NCBI GenBank assembly: GCA_030642185.1
Contig: DAOWOG010000113.1
Coordinates: 1 to 5,492 of the forward strand
Origin: Helicobacteraceae bacterium
GTDB lineage: Bacteria > Campylobacterota > Campylobacteria > Campylobacterales > Sulfurimonadaceae
Length of the DNA stretch: 5,492 nucleotides
Direction: 5' to 3'
Shown: one piece after another, positions 1 through 5,492 of the stretch
Numbering within the stretch: the stretch's first letter is position 1
How the letters are laid out: each line of letters begins with the position of its first letter
Notes under the pieces: generated by a model
Database searches by the model: none
Seen by the model: only the letters and a program-made list of their open reading frames with translations
Told to the model about the DNA's origin: nothing
Translations under genes and position numbers: made by a program

Positions 1-1
1 T

Positions 2-1096
2 ACGCCGGTGGAGATCATCTTTGGTACCCTGCTCGGTTATGCCGGTCTGCTCCATCATCATCACCTGTTTGAATTTGTTGCAGAGATCGGGTTTTTATAC
101 CTGATGTTTATTGCAGGTATGGAAATTGATCTGAAAAAAGTTCTCAAGACCAATATAACCCTGATGAAACGGATCTTGCTCTACATCGCGCTGCTTTATC
201 TCTTTTCCATCAGTTTTTCACTCTATTTCGAGCTTGGAAAAGTAATCATGGTGCTATTGCCGCTGATCTCTGTCGGCCTGGTTGCTACACTATCAAGAGA
301 GTATGGCAAAACACCCTGGCTTCTCCTCTCTTTAACTGCCGGAGGTATCGGCGAAGTTGTCAGCATCGGTGTACTCACGCTGGCATCGGCAACCTTTAAA
401 TTCGGTATCGGCATTGATCTTTTCAAAACAATCGGAGAGCTTGTTTTGTTTGTGCTTGTCATCTATCTGCTCTTTCGCTTGCTTCAGCTCATTTTCTGGT
501 GGTTTCCGGAAGTGCTGATTACACTGATGCCCCACAATGACAGTCAGGAGCAGGATGTCCGCCTCTCTATGGGAATCCTCTTTATTCTGATCGGCGTGAT
601 GCTCTATCTTGATCTTGAACTGGCTTTTGGCGCTTTTATCGCCGGTATGTTTATCCCGACTTTTTTTGAACATAAATACCATCTTCCGGAAAAACTCTCC
701 AGTTTCGGGTTCGGCTTTCTGGTACCTCTCTTTTTTATCTATATCGGCACCACTTTTCATCTCAGTGCCCTTATGATGGACAAGCTTATCCCCACCGCTT
801 TGCTGATCACCTTGGTGATGATCGCCATGCGGACCATAAGTTCGCTTGTTTTTGCCAGGATCCTGGGCATGCGCGATTCACTCCTCATGGGCCTGAGCCA
901 TTCTATGCCGCTGACACTGCTTATCGCCGTGACCACCCTGGCCTACCATGCACACAGCATTGATAAACTGCACTACTTTGCTTTTATTTTAGCAGCGCTG
1001 ATCGAAGTTATCGTGGTGATGGTGCTTATCAAACTGATCTACAAAGAGCGCAATGAAGATGCGATGGAAGACCGGTTTAACAAACTTTCAAAATAG
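2..1096 (+). CDS. Cation/proton antiporter, CPA2 (KefB/Na+-H+ exchanger) family, 5'-truncated by window edge
   Basis: This is an inner-membrane protein that should exchange Na+ or K+ for protons, contributing to pH and ion homeostasis. The reading frame is open to the window edge. It begins with T-P-V-E-I-I-F-G-T-L-L-G, which matches the end of the first helix of this family, so roughly 30-40 N-terminal residues lie upstream. The GTG at position 8 is therefore internal. Numbering from that codon, the family segment FLYLMFIAGMEIDL is at 29-42, the AFGAFIAGMF helix at 206-215 and the PLFFIYIGTTFHLSAL block at 240-255. The protein is almost entirely hydrophobic helices. It ends with a short charged tail and no RCK/TrkA-N nucleotide-binding domain, unlike full-length KefB or KefC. 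The ion-binding helix reads GGIGEVVSIG, with Glu116 where relatives usually have Asp. Four consecutive histidines lie at 16-19. The gene converges on the minus-strand operon and has no evident functional tie to it. The family is secure; the transported ion is unknown. Confidence 0.87.
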   Translation, partial: TPVEIIFGTLLGYAGLLHHHHLFEFVAEIGFLYLMFIAGMEIDLKKVLKTNITLMKRILLYIALLYLFSISFSLYFELGKVIMVLLPLISVGLVATLSREYGKTPWLLLSLTAGGIGEVVSIGVLTLASATFKFGIGIDLFKTIGELVLFVLVIYLLFRLLQLIFWWFPEVLITLMPHNDSQEQDVRLSMGILFILIGVMLYLDLELAFGAFIAGMFIPTFFEHKYHLPEKLSSFGFGFLVPLFFIYIGTTFHLSALMMDKLIPTALLITLVMIAMRTISSLVFARILGMRDSLLMGLSHSMPLTLLIAVTTLAYHAHSIDKLHYFAFILAALIEVIVVMVLIKLIYKERNEDAMEDRFNKLSK

Positions 1097-1097
1097 C

Positions 1098-1131
1098 AGG
1101 TACTTCTAAATTCAATCTGTTTACAGTACCT
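1098..1131 (-). terminator. Weak inverted repeat at the convergent junction, possible terminator
   Basis: The arms AGGTACT (1098-1104) and AGTACCT (1125-1131) are perfectly complementary over 7 bp, with a 20-nt loop. They span the 24-bp gap between the two convergent stop codons, and the right arm runs into the last codons of the reductase. Reading on the minus strand, a short TATTTTG follows the stem. On the plus strand there is no T-run. The stem is short, not GC-rich and has a long loop, so this is a poor intrinsic terminator. It is listed only because it sits exactly where one is expected. Confidence 0.2.
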
Positions 1132-2107
1132 TGATCACATCATCATCCCGACGGAGTGTGTCATCGTTATCGAGAATATGATGGGAGATAGCGTAACCGT
1201 GGTTCAGTCCAAGAGCAATCGATCCGCCGGACTCCTGCGTAATATCACCGGCAACATACAAACCTTTTATACCGGTCTGATAGTGATCGTCATGCACCGG
1301 TTTCCCGTCACGTTCCTCAATGCCGGAACCGCTTAAAAAGGCACTTGGTGTTGTACCGCCGATCGCATAAATGACGCGGTCGTACGTCTCGCTTTCACAC
1401 TCTTTGAATAACACCTTCACCTTTCCATCATCGTCCTCAACACCCTCTATGTTGACGCCTAAAATTGGTGTCACATCTTTGTTGTTAATGGCATGGGCGA
1501 TATTGGCCTGATTGGTCGGATTGGCACGACGGAAGGTCTCCCTGCGGTAACAGAGGCCGACCTTGTTGCGCACACCCAGATCAACCGCGTACTCGATCGC
1601 CGAATCTCCGCCGCCGACGACCAGGATCTTCTCATCCTGAGAGCACGCCTCAAGGGTAAAACCGACACGTTTTTTGATGGCGCCCGGAATTTTATAATCA
1701 GGCTTGTTCGGTTTTCCCATACGTCCAATCGTCACCACTACATATTTTGCACTGATGCTGCCGCCGGCGATCATAACTTCAAAACCTTTTTCGCCTTTTA
1801 CAATTTTCTGCACTTCCGTATGGGTTTTAAGCTCTAGCGAATGATTCTCCAGTATATCGTCAAAAAAATCGAGTGTGCTCTCTTTTGTCCCGTCCATAAA
1901 ATAGATATTTCCGTCGAGTTCGACTTTTTGACCTTTCCAGTCTTTATCGACCCGTTTTTTATCTTTATAAAACTTCCGGATGGTTGCATTATGATTTTCA
2001 TCTTTTTCAATGATGATAATATCGCGTATCCCCAGCATATAACTCTCTACTGCCGTTGCAATACCGGCCGGTCCGGCCCCGATGATTGCCAATTGATAGT
2101 TTTCCAT
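1121..2107 (-). CDS. fqrB: FqrB-like flavodoxin/ferredoxin:NAD(P)H (quinone) reductase, thioredoxin-reductase-fold flavoprotein
   Basis: This is a 328-residue soluble FAD/NAD(P) oxidoreductase. The FAD-binding GAGPAG is at 10-15, the TIGRMGKPN segment at 126-134, the NAD(P)-binding GGGDSA at 165-170, and the second FAD motif GLYVAGDI at 282-289. There is no CXXC redox centre (single Cys at 155, 186 and 237), so it is not a classical thioredoxin reductase. Position 14 is Ala rather than the Cys of bacillithiol reductase YpdA. The segment KFYKDKKRVDKDWK followed by VELDGNI (from residue 45) matches, from memory, H. pylori HP1164 and C. jejuni Cj0559. That enzyme, FqrB, passes electrons between flavodoxin reduced by pyruvate oxidoreductase and NADP or quinones. 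The start is supported by AAGGAG five bases upstream. It is the last gene of the operon, 33 bp behind the kinase, and its length is normal for the family. The fold is certain; the exact electron partner is inferred from family resemblance. Confidence 0.82.
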   Translation of the reverse strand: MENYQLAIIGAGPAGIATAVESYMLGIRDIIIIEKDENHNATIRKFYKDKKRVDKDWKGQKVELDGNIYFMDGTKESTLDFFDDILENHSLELKTHTEVQKIVKGEKGFEVMIAGGSISAKYVVVTIGRMGKPNKPDYKIPGAIKKRVGFTLEACSQDEKILVVGGGDSAIEYAVDLGVRNKVGLCYRRETFRRANPTNQANIAHAINNKDVTPILGVNIEGVEDDDGKVKVLFKECESETYDRVIYAIGGTTPSAFLSGSGIEERDGKPVHDDHYQTGIKGLYVAGDITQESGGSIALGLNHGYAISHHILDNDDTLRRDDDVIKVL

Positions 2108-2112
2108 ACCTG

Positions 2113-2118
2113 CTCCTT
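2113..2118 (-). promoter_or_regulatory. Strong ribosome binding site of the reductase gene
   Basis: On the minus strand AAGGAG lies five bases before the ATG at 2105-2107. It is the only near-consensus Shine-Dalgarno sequence I see in the minus-strand operon. This suggests that the reductase is translated independently of the kinase, whereas the regulator and kinase starts look coupled to the genes before them. I see no convincing promoter in the 33-bp gap. Confidence 0.75.
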
Positions 2119-2140
2119 AGTCAATAATTGTAACGTAGTT

Positions 2141-3298
2141 TTATTGCAGATCAGGGAACGTAAGCGTAAAAACCGTTCCCTTCTCTTTTTCCGATCTCAC
2201 CGCAATCTCTATATGATGTTCAACACAGATACTTTGAACGATACTCAAACCGACTCCAAAGCCTCCGGCATACTCTGTTTCACGGTTATAGCGATCAAAA
2301 ATCTTCGAAAGCCGTTCTTTTGCAATTCCGACACCATGGTCTTGTATCGTAAAAATGCCTTCTCTCAGGGTAATACTGATTTTGGAATCCGGCATCGAGT
2401 ACTTAATGGCATTGCTGATTAGATTTCCAAACAGCATATTCGCACGATGTTCAGCCATCACAAAAAAGAGGCTTTCACTCTTAACATCTATGTCAATCCT
2501 CTTACTTTCACACAGTTCTCTGTAATACTCAATACTTTTGAGAAGAACACGATTGAGATCGATCAAAGCCGTCTCTTTTTTTTTTTGAGAGAAGTTCAAA
2601 TAGGTCAGGGAGGTATAGATATCAAAAAGCTGCTTGGTACTGATAGAGATATTTCGCAGTGCCTTTTTATCATATTTTTCTTTTTTCACTGCCCGTTCAG
2701 TAGCCATACTCAGTGCTGTAATAGGCGTATTGAGCTCATGGGTGACATCTTTGATAAAGGTCTCTATCTGATCTATTTTTTGATGAATAGGACGCATAAA
2801 AAGTCTGGAAAGAATCCATGCGATCAGAACGATCCCAGATGCGATAAGTGCCATCACGGCGATCACCGTTATTTTTAACGTATGCAAAAGTTCATATAAA
2901 TGGCTGCTCTGCACCACTACATCGCTGATATTCAGGTGTCCCTGTGGAGTATCCGCAATAAGTATCGTGCTGTTTTCTTGTTGAAAATAGCCGTATTTTT
3001 CAATCTCAAAGCCCTCTGTCAAACTGCCGTACACAATATTCCCCTGCCGGTCAATCAAGGTGATGGTGTAGGCTTGATCTGTCATTGGAAGATTAAATGC
3101 AAGTTCTTGCATATGGGCTTGAATAATTGCACTGCTGATACGGTCGCTGATATGGCGCATCTGAAAATAGTCATTGCTTTCAAGCGAGGATTTCTGTGCG
3201 ATATAGTACCAAAAACCGCTTAGCAGAATAAAGAGAAATGATGAGATGATATAAAGCAGTAAAAACGAATAAAATGATCTTTTTTCAAGACTATTCAA
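2141..3298 (-). CDS. Membrane-bound sensor histidine kinase, probably controlling the metal efflux genes
   Basis: This 385-residue inner-membrane kinase should sense a periplasmic signal and phosphorylate the response regulator encoded just before it. A first membrane helix lies at about 9-33, a periplasmic sensor region of about 105 residues follows, and the second helix is at about 142-166. The phosphoacceptor is His187 in FIKDVTHELNTPI. The ATPase domain shows the N box NLISNAIKY (292-300), G1 DHGVGI (320-325), the F box IFDRYNR (333-339) and G2 GFGVGLSIV (346-354). Only about 20 residues separate helix 2 from His187, so a full HAMP domain is missing. The start is a TTG that overlaps the regulator's stop by 8 bp. 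An in-frame TAG lies at 3308-3310 and no ATG lies nearby, so TTG is the best choice; a weak TAGGG precedes it by 7 bases. An A11 tract lies in codons 238-241. The location beside a CusA-type pump suggests a CusS- or CrdS-like copper sensor, but the sensor region has no metal motif I can name. Confidence 0.95.
   Translation of the reverse strand: MNSLEKRSFYSFLLLYIISSFLFILLSGFWYYIAQKSSLESNDYFQMRHISDRISSAIIQAHMQELAFNLPMTDQAYTITLIDRQGNIVYGSLTEGFEIEKYGYFQQENSTILIADTPQGHLNISDVVVQSSHLYELLHTLKITVIAVMALIASGIVLIAWILSRLFMRPIHQKIDQIETFIKDVTHELNTPITALSMATERAVKKEKYDKKALRNISISTKQLFDIYTSLTYLNFSQKKKETALIDLNRVLLKSIEYYRELCESKRIDIDVKSESLFFVMAEHRANMLFGNLISNAIKYSMPDSKISITLREGIFTIQDHGVGIAKERLSKIFDRYNRETEYAGGFGVGLSIVQSICVEHHIEIAVRSEKEKGTVFTLTFPDLQ
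2576..2586 (-). repeat. A11 homopolymer tract inside the kinase gene
   Basis: There are eleven uninterrupted T on the plus strand, hence A11 in the mRNA. They encode the end of Gln238 and Lys239-Lys241, between the dimerisation domain and the ATPase domain of the kinase. Losing one A gives a stop after 244 residues; gaining one gives a stop after 256 residues. Either product has His187 but no catalytic domain. The gene is in frame as given. Confidence 0.95.
3291..3298 (-). other. Overlap of regulator stop and kinase TTG start
   Basis: The regulator ends TTT-GAA-TAG and the kinase begins TTG-AAT-AG in the next frame, sharing 8 bases. The stop and the non-ATG start lie within a few bases of each other. 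This arrangement suits termination-reinitiation coupling, which would keep kinase below regulator in amount. Confidence 0.8.
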
Positions 3299-3938
3299 AT
3301 CGATACCCTACGCCGCGGACATTAATAATATGCTCTTGACCGATAAGCCGCCGCAGTGTTTTGATATAGGTGCGCACAGTATCAACACCGGGCATCTCAT
3401 CAAAATCCCAGAGATTTTGCAAGATCTCATCGGTAGAGACAACACGACTTTTATTGCTGATGAGATAACCGAGCAGCTGACTCTCTTTGGCACTGATATG
3501 CAGCGTTTCCCCATCTTTTATGATCTGATGTGTCGTCGGATTAAACATGATCGATGGTGAAATGGCGATGTGTTCATCGATCCTGAACAGACGCTTGATA
3601 TTTTCAATGCGGGCACGCAGTTCATCGAGTTCAAAAGGCTTGCGTATAAAATCATGCGCACCGGCATCAAAGCCTTGGGTAAGATGGTCTGTATCCTGAT
3701 AGGCCGTGATAAAAATAGCCGGCGTTGCATCATTAAAGGCTCTAAGTTCTTTTAGCAGTTTAATCCCTGATATTCCCGGAACATTGATGTCAAAAAGATA
3801 GAGTGAAAAGTTTTCGGATTCAGCAAGCTCAAGCGCATCTTTGGAGTTAAAACAGTGCACAACCTCCCATTGCTCCTCCAAAAAATCGATAACGATATCG
3901 GCAATAACAGGGTCATCTTCCAAAAACAGTATCTTCAT
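3291..3938 (-). CDS. OmpR/PhoB-family response regulator, partner of the adjacent kinase
   Basis: This 215-residue cytoplasmic transcription regulator has a receiver domain at about 1-115. It contains the acidic pair Asp8/Asp9, phosphoacceptor Asp50 in LFDINVPG, Thr78 in FITAY and Lys100 in RKPF, so the phosphorylation site is complete. A winged-helix DNA-binding domain follows at about 125-215, with the recognition helix around DTVRTYIKTLRRLI (186-199) and the family-typical ending VRGVGYRF (207-214). The length is slightly short of the usual 220-230. The ATG lies 11 bp after the pump's stop with no clear Shine-Dalgarno sequence between them, so translation is probably coupled to the pump gene. 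Its 3' end overlaps the kinase by 8 bp, which supports a cognate pair. Activation of the pump operon in response to copper or silver, as by CusR or CrdR, is inferred from position only. No operator can be seen because the upstream region is outside the window. Confidence 0.95.
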   Translation of the reverse strand: MKILFLEDDPVIADIVIDFLEEQWEVVHCFNSKDALELAESENFSLYLFDINVPGISGIKLLKELRAFNDATPAIFITAYQDTDHLTQGFDAGAHDFIRKPFELDELRARIENIKRLFRIDEHIAISPSIMFNPTTHQIIKDGETLHISAKESQLLGYLISNKSRVVSTDEILQNLWDFDEMPGVDTVRTYIKTLRRLIGQEHIINVRGVGYRFE

Positions 3939-3949
3939 AACTAAGTGTA

Positions 3950-5491
3950 TCAGCTTTTTATTTCCTTTGTTGCATTAATCTCAAAAAGAATCGGAATGAT
4001 GATAAGACTGAGCACAGCAGAACTGACAACCCCGCCGATCATCGGAGCGGCGATGCGCTGCATCACTTCGCTGCCGACGCCGTGGTTGTACATGATCGGC
4101 AGCAAACCGGCGAGGATGGCAAAAACCGTCATCAGTTTCGGTCTGACGCGCTGAACAGCACCTTCATAGATGGCATCGTTGAGCTGTTTTTTTCCGAAAT
4201 CATTGCCGAATTTTGTTTTCGCATTATCGACACTCTCCTGCAGATAGACGATCATCACGATAGCTGTCTCTGCAGCTACACCAAGCAGGGCCAAAAAGCC
4301 GACGATCACGGCAATACTCATACTGAAGTCAAGCATATCAATATAGATCAATCCTCCCAACAAGGCAAATGGCAGGGTGAAAAAAACAATCAGGGTCGGT
4401 ATCATCTGCCCCAGTGCAAAATAAATTAAGACCAGAATGAGCAGCAGAACAATTGGAACGATCCATACGATCTTACTCATGGCCGATTCAAGATACTCCG
4501 ACTGACCGGCCCACTCAATGTAGTAGCCGGCCGGAAGTTTAATGTCATTCAACAGTTTTTTAGCCTCTTCTTTATAGGCCGTTGCACTCACACCATTTTT
4601 CGGCGTAATGTAAATGAAAGTAACCGGAGAGGCCATCTCACTTTTAATGACCGATGCACTCTCACGATAATCAACTTTGGCAAAGGTACTGAGCGGTACA
4701 AAACCCAAGACCGTTTTGATCAGTATATTTCTGATATCCTCCAGACTGCGGCGTTCATTATCTTCGAGTCTAAGTGCGATCGGATAACGTTCAATACCTT
4801 TGTACATCGTCCCTATTTTCATTCCGCCGATCGCTGCTGATGTATACTGAAGGAGTCTCTCTTTACTCAGGTCATAACGTTGAAGTGCCTCTTCATCGAT
4901 ATCTATATCTATGTAGTAACCCGCACTGGCCTGATCGGCAAAGACTGAGAGGCTTTGCTCAAAGGTCCGCAGTTTCGCTTCGATTTCAAAGGCATATTTT
5001 TGAAGTCCCTCGGCACTCGAGCCATAAAGTTTAATCCCCAGAGGCGTGCGAATACCGCTGAGCAGCATATCGATCCTTCCGCGGATCGGATAGGTCCATG
5101 AGTTGATCAGTCCGGGAACCTGCAGTGCCTCTTCCATCTCATCCATCAGTTTCTTATAAGTCATCCCCTCGCGCCACTCAGACTGCGGTTTAAAGGTGAT
5201 GATGGTCTCGATCATACCGAGCGGCGCCGGATCGGTCGCTGTACTCGCCCTTCCCCCTTTGCCAAAAACGGTCTCCACTTCAGGAAACGATTTTAAAATT
5301 TTATCCGTCTTTTGTGTCAGCACTTTGCTTAAATCGACACTGATACCATACGGCGTTACCGGCATATACATAAAACTCTGCTCATTCAGCATCGGCATAA
5401 ATTCCCAGTTCAGTTTCTGATAAAGCGGAACCATATACACCAGCAAAGCAATGACAATGGCCAGAATCAGATATTTCACTTTCAATCCATA
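3950..5491 (-). CDS. cusA: CusA-type Cu(I)/Ag(I) RND efflux pump, C-terminal half (N-terminus outside window)
   Basis: This is the inner-membrane proton-driven subunit of a tripartite heavy-metal efflux complex. About 513 residues are present, corresponding to E. coli CusA from about residue 533 to the end. The frame is open to the window edge, so the TTG at 5485 is internal. Numbering from that codon, there is one membrane helix at about 4-22, a large periplasmic loop to about 336, then five helices (about 338-358, 363-383, 387-415, 449-466, 479-501). Met41 (YMPVTP), Met91 (LGMIE) and Met140 (RIDML) coincide with CusA Met573, Met623 and Met672, with the same 50- and 49-residue spacing. Met475 (SEVM) matches transmembrane Met1009. 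Glu406 (GVAAE) and Lys450 (RVRPK) match the proton-relay residues Glu939 and Lys984. These residues favour monovalent Cu/Ag over Zn/Co/Ni (CzcA) export. The expected partner genes, adaptor cusB and outer-membrane cusC, would lie upstream, outside the window. The regulator gene follows after 11 bp. Confidence 0.92.
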   Translation of the reverse strand, partial: YGLKVKYLILAIVIALLVYMVPLYQKLNWEFMPMLNEQSFMYMPVTPYGISVDLSKVLTQKTDKILKSFPEVETVFGKGGRASTATDPAPLGMIETIITFKPQSEWREGMTYKKLMDEMEEALQVPGLINSWTYPIRGRIDMLLSGIRTPLGIKLYGSSAEGLQKYAFEIEAKLRTFEQSLSVFADQASAGYYIDIDIDEEALQRYDLSKERLLQYTSAAIGGMKIGTMYKGIERYPIALRLEDNERRSLEDIRNILIKTVLGFVPLSTFAKVDYRESASVIKSEMASPVTFIYITPKNGVSATAYKEEAKKLLNDIKLPAGYYIEWAGQSEYLESAMSKIVWIVPIVLLLILVLIYFALGQMIPTLIVFFTLPFALLGGLIYIDMLDFSMSIAVIVGFLALLGVAAETAIVMIVYLQESVDNAKTKFGNDFGKKQLNDAIYEGAVQRVRPKLMTVFAILAGLLPIMYNHGVGSEVMQRIAAPMIGGVVSSAVLSLIIIPILFEINATKEIKS

Positions 5492-5492
5492 A

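Larger units (their letters stand above)
1121..5491 (-). other. Probable operon: cusA - response regulator - histidine kinase - fqrB-like
   Basis: Four consecutive minus-strand genes are separated by 11 bp, an 8-bp overlap and 33 bp, with no terminator-like hairpin between them, so a single transcript is likely. Its promoter would lie beyond the right edge of the window, ahead of the pump genes. If the regulator activates that promoter, the pair would be under positive autoregulation together with the pump. The last gene has its own strong ribosome binding site and could also have a separate promoter inside the kinase gene. Confidence 0.7.

Noticed and set aside
8..10. GTG as the true start of the antiporter
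   Set aside because: The frame is open upstream (Thr-Pro at 2-7), and the residues match the end of the first family helix, so the gene begins before the window.
332..760. 142-codon minus-strand frame inside the antiporter
   Set aside because: Its charged, Lys/Glu-rich product is the antisense shadow of hydrophobic codons in the well-supported antiporter gene. It has no recognisable domain.
1841..2422. 193-codon plus-strand frame across the kinase-reductase junction
   Set aside because: It runs antisense through the ends of two clear genes, its product is cysteine-rich with no family resemblance, and it has no ribosome binding site of note.
2447..3223. Two plus-strand frames antisense to the kinase (2447-2878 and 2900-3223)
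   Set aside because: The opposite strand encodes a complete kinase with all its motifs. These frames resemble no family and fit antisense artefacts.
4082..4429. 115-codon plus-strand frame antisense to the pump
   Set aside because: His/Gln/Asp-rich shadow of the membrane helices of the pump, with no domain.
4890..4915. Short ATAGAT-like repeat in the pump gene
   Set aside because: It encodes YIDIDIDEE, which aligns with the normal CusA strand YINVEINRE. It is a by-product of alternating Ile-Asp codons, not a functional repeat.
5483..5485. TTG as the true start of the pump gene
   Set aside because: Tyr-Gly codons continue upstream in frame, and the protein begins in the middle of the CusA family sequence. 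This is an edge truncation, not a half-size pump.
3950..5491. Zinc/cobalt/nickel CzcA assignment for the pump
   Set aside because: The conserved methionine triad and Met475 fit the monovalent-metal (CusA) class better. It stays possible only if the missing half disagrees.

Overview
This 5.5-kb window is tightly packed with five genes. Four lie on the minus strand as one probable operon. One lies on the plus strand and converges on that operon. The first and last genes are cut by the window edges. No stretch longer than about 35 bases is free of genes. I see no RNA genes, mobile elements or CRISPR array.

Organism: the minus-strand oxidoreductase closely resembles FqrB (H. pylori HP1164 / C. 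jejuni Cj0559), as I remember that family. This, together with the moderate GC content and the style of the two-component genes, points to Campylobacterota (Epsilonproteobacteria). A free-living sulfur-oxidising relative (Sulfurimonas, Sulfuricurvum or Sulfurovum type) is plausible, but that is inference and I cannot name a genus.

Layout: (1) 2-1096, plus strand: the C-terminal ~364 residues of a CPA2-type cation/proton antiporter with no RCK (TrkA-N) domain. (2) 1097-1120: a short convergent junction with a weak inverted repeat. (3) The minus-strand genes, in order of transcription: a CusA-type heavy-metal RND pump (C-terminal half, 5491-3950), an OmpR-family response regulator (3938-3291), a membrane histidine kinase (3298-2141) and an FqrB-like flavodoxin/ferredoxin reductase (2107-1121). 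The gaps between them are 11 bp, an 8-bp overlap, and 33 bp.

How they fit together: the pump keeps the three-methionine Cu(I)/Ag(I) site of E. coli CusA with identical spacing, and it also keeps the proton-relay Glu and Lys. Export of monovalent copper or silver from the periplasm is therefore the best reading. The two-component pair directly behind it is the obvious candidate regulator, analogous to CusRS or H. pylori CrdRS. The reductase at the end may just share the transcript, or it may help restore redox balance under metal stress.

Nothing here is a clearly new system. The most notable feature is an uninterrupted A11 tract in the kinase gene, just before its ATPase domain. Gain or loss of one A would truncate the kinase, so the metal-response switch may be phase-variable or subject to slippage.
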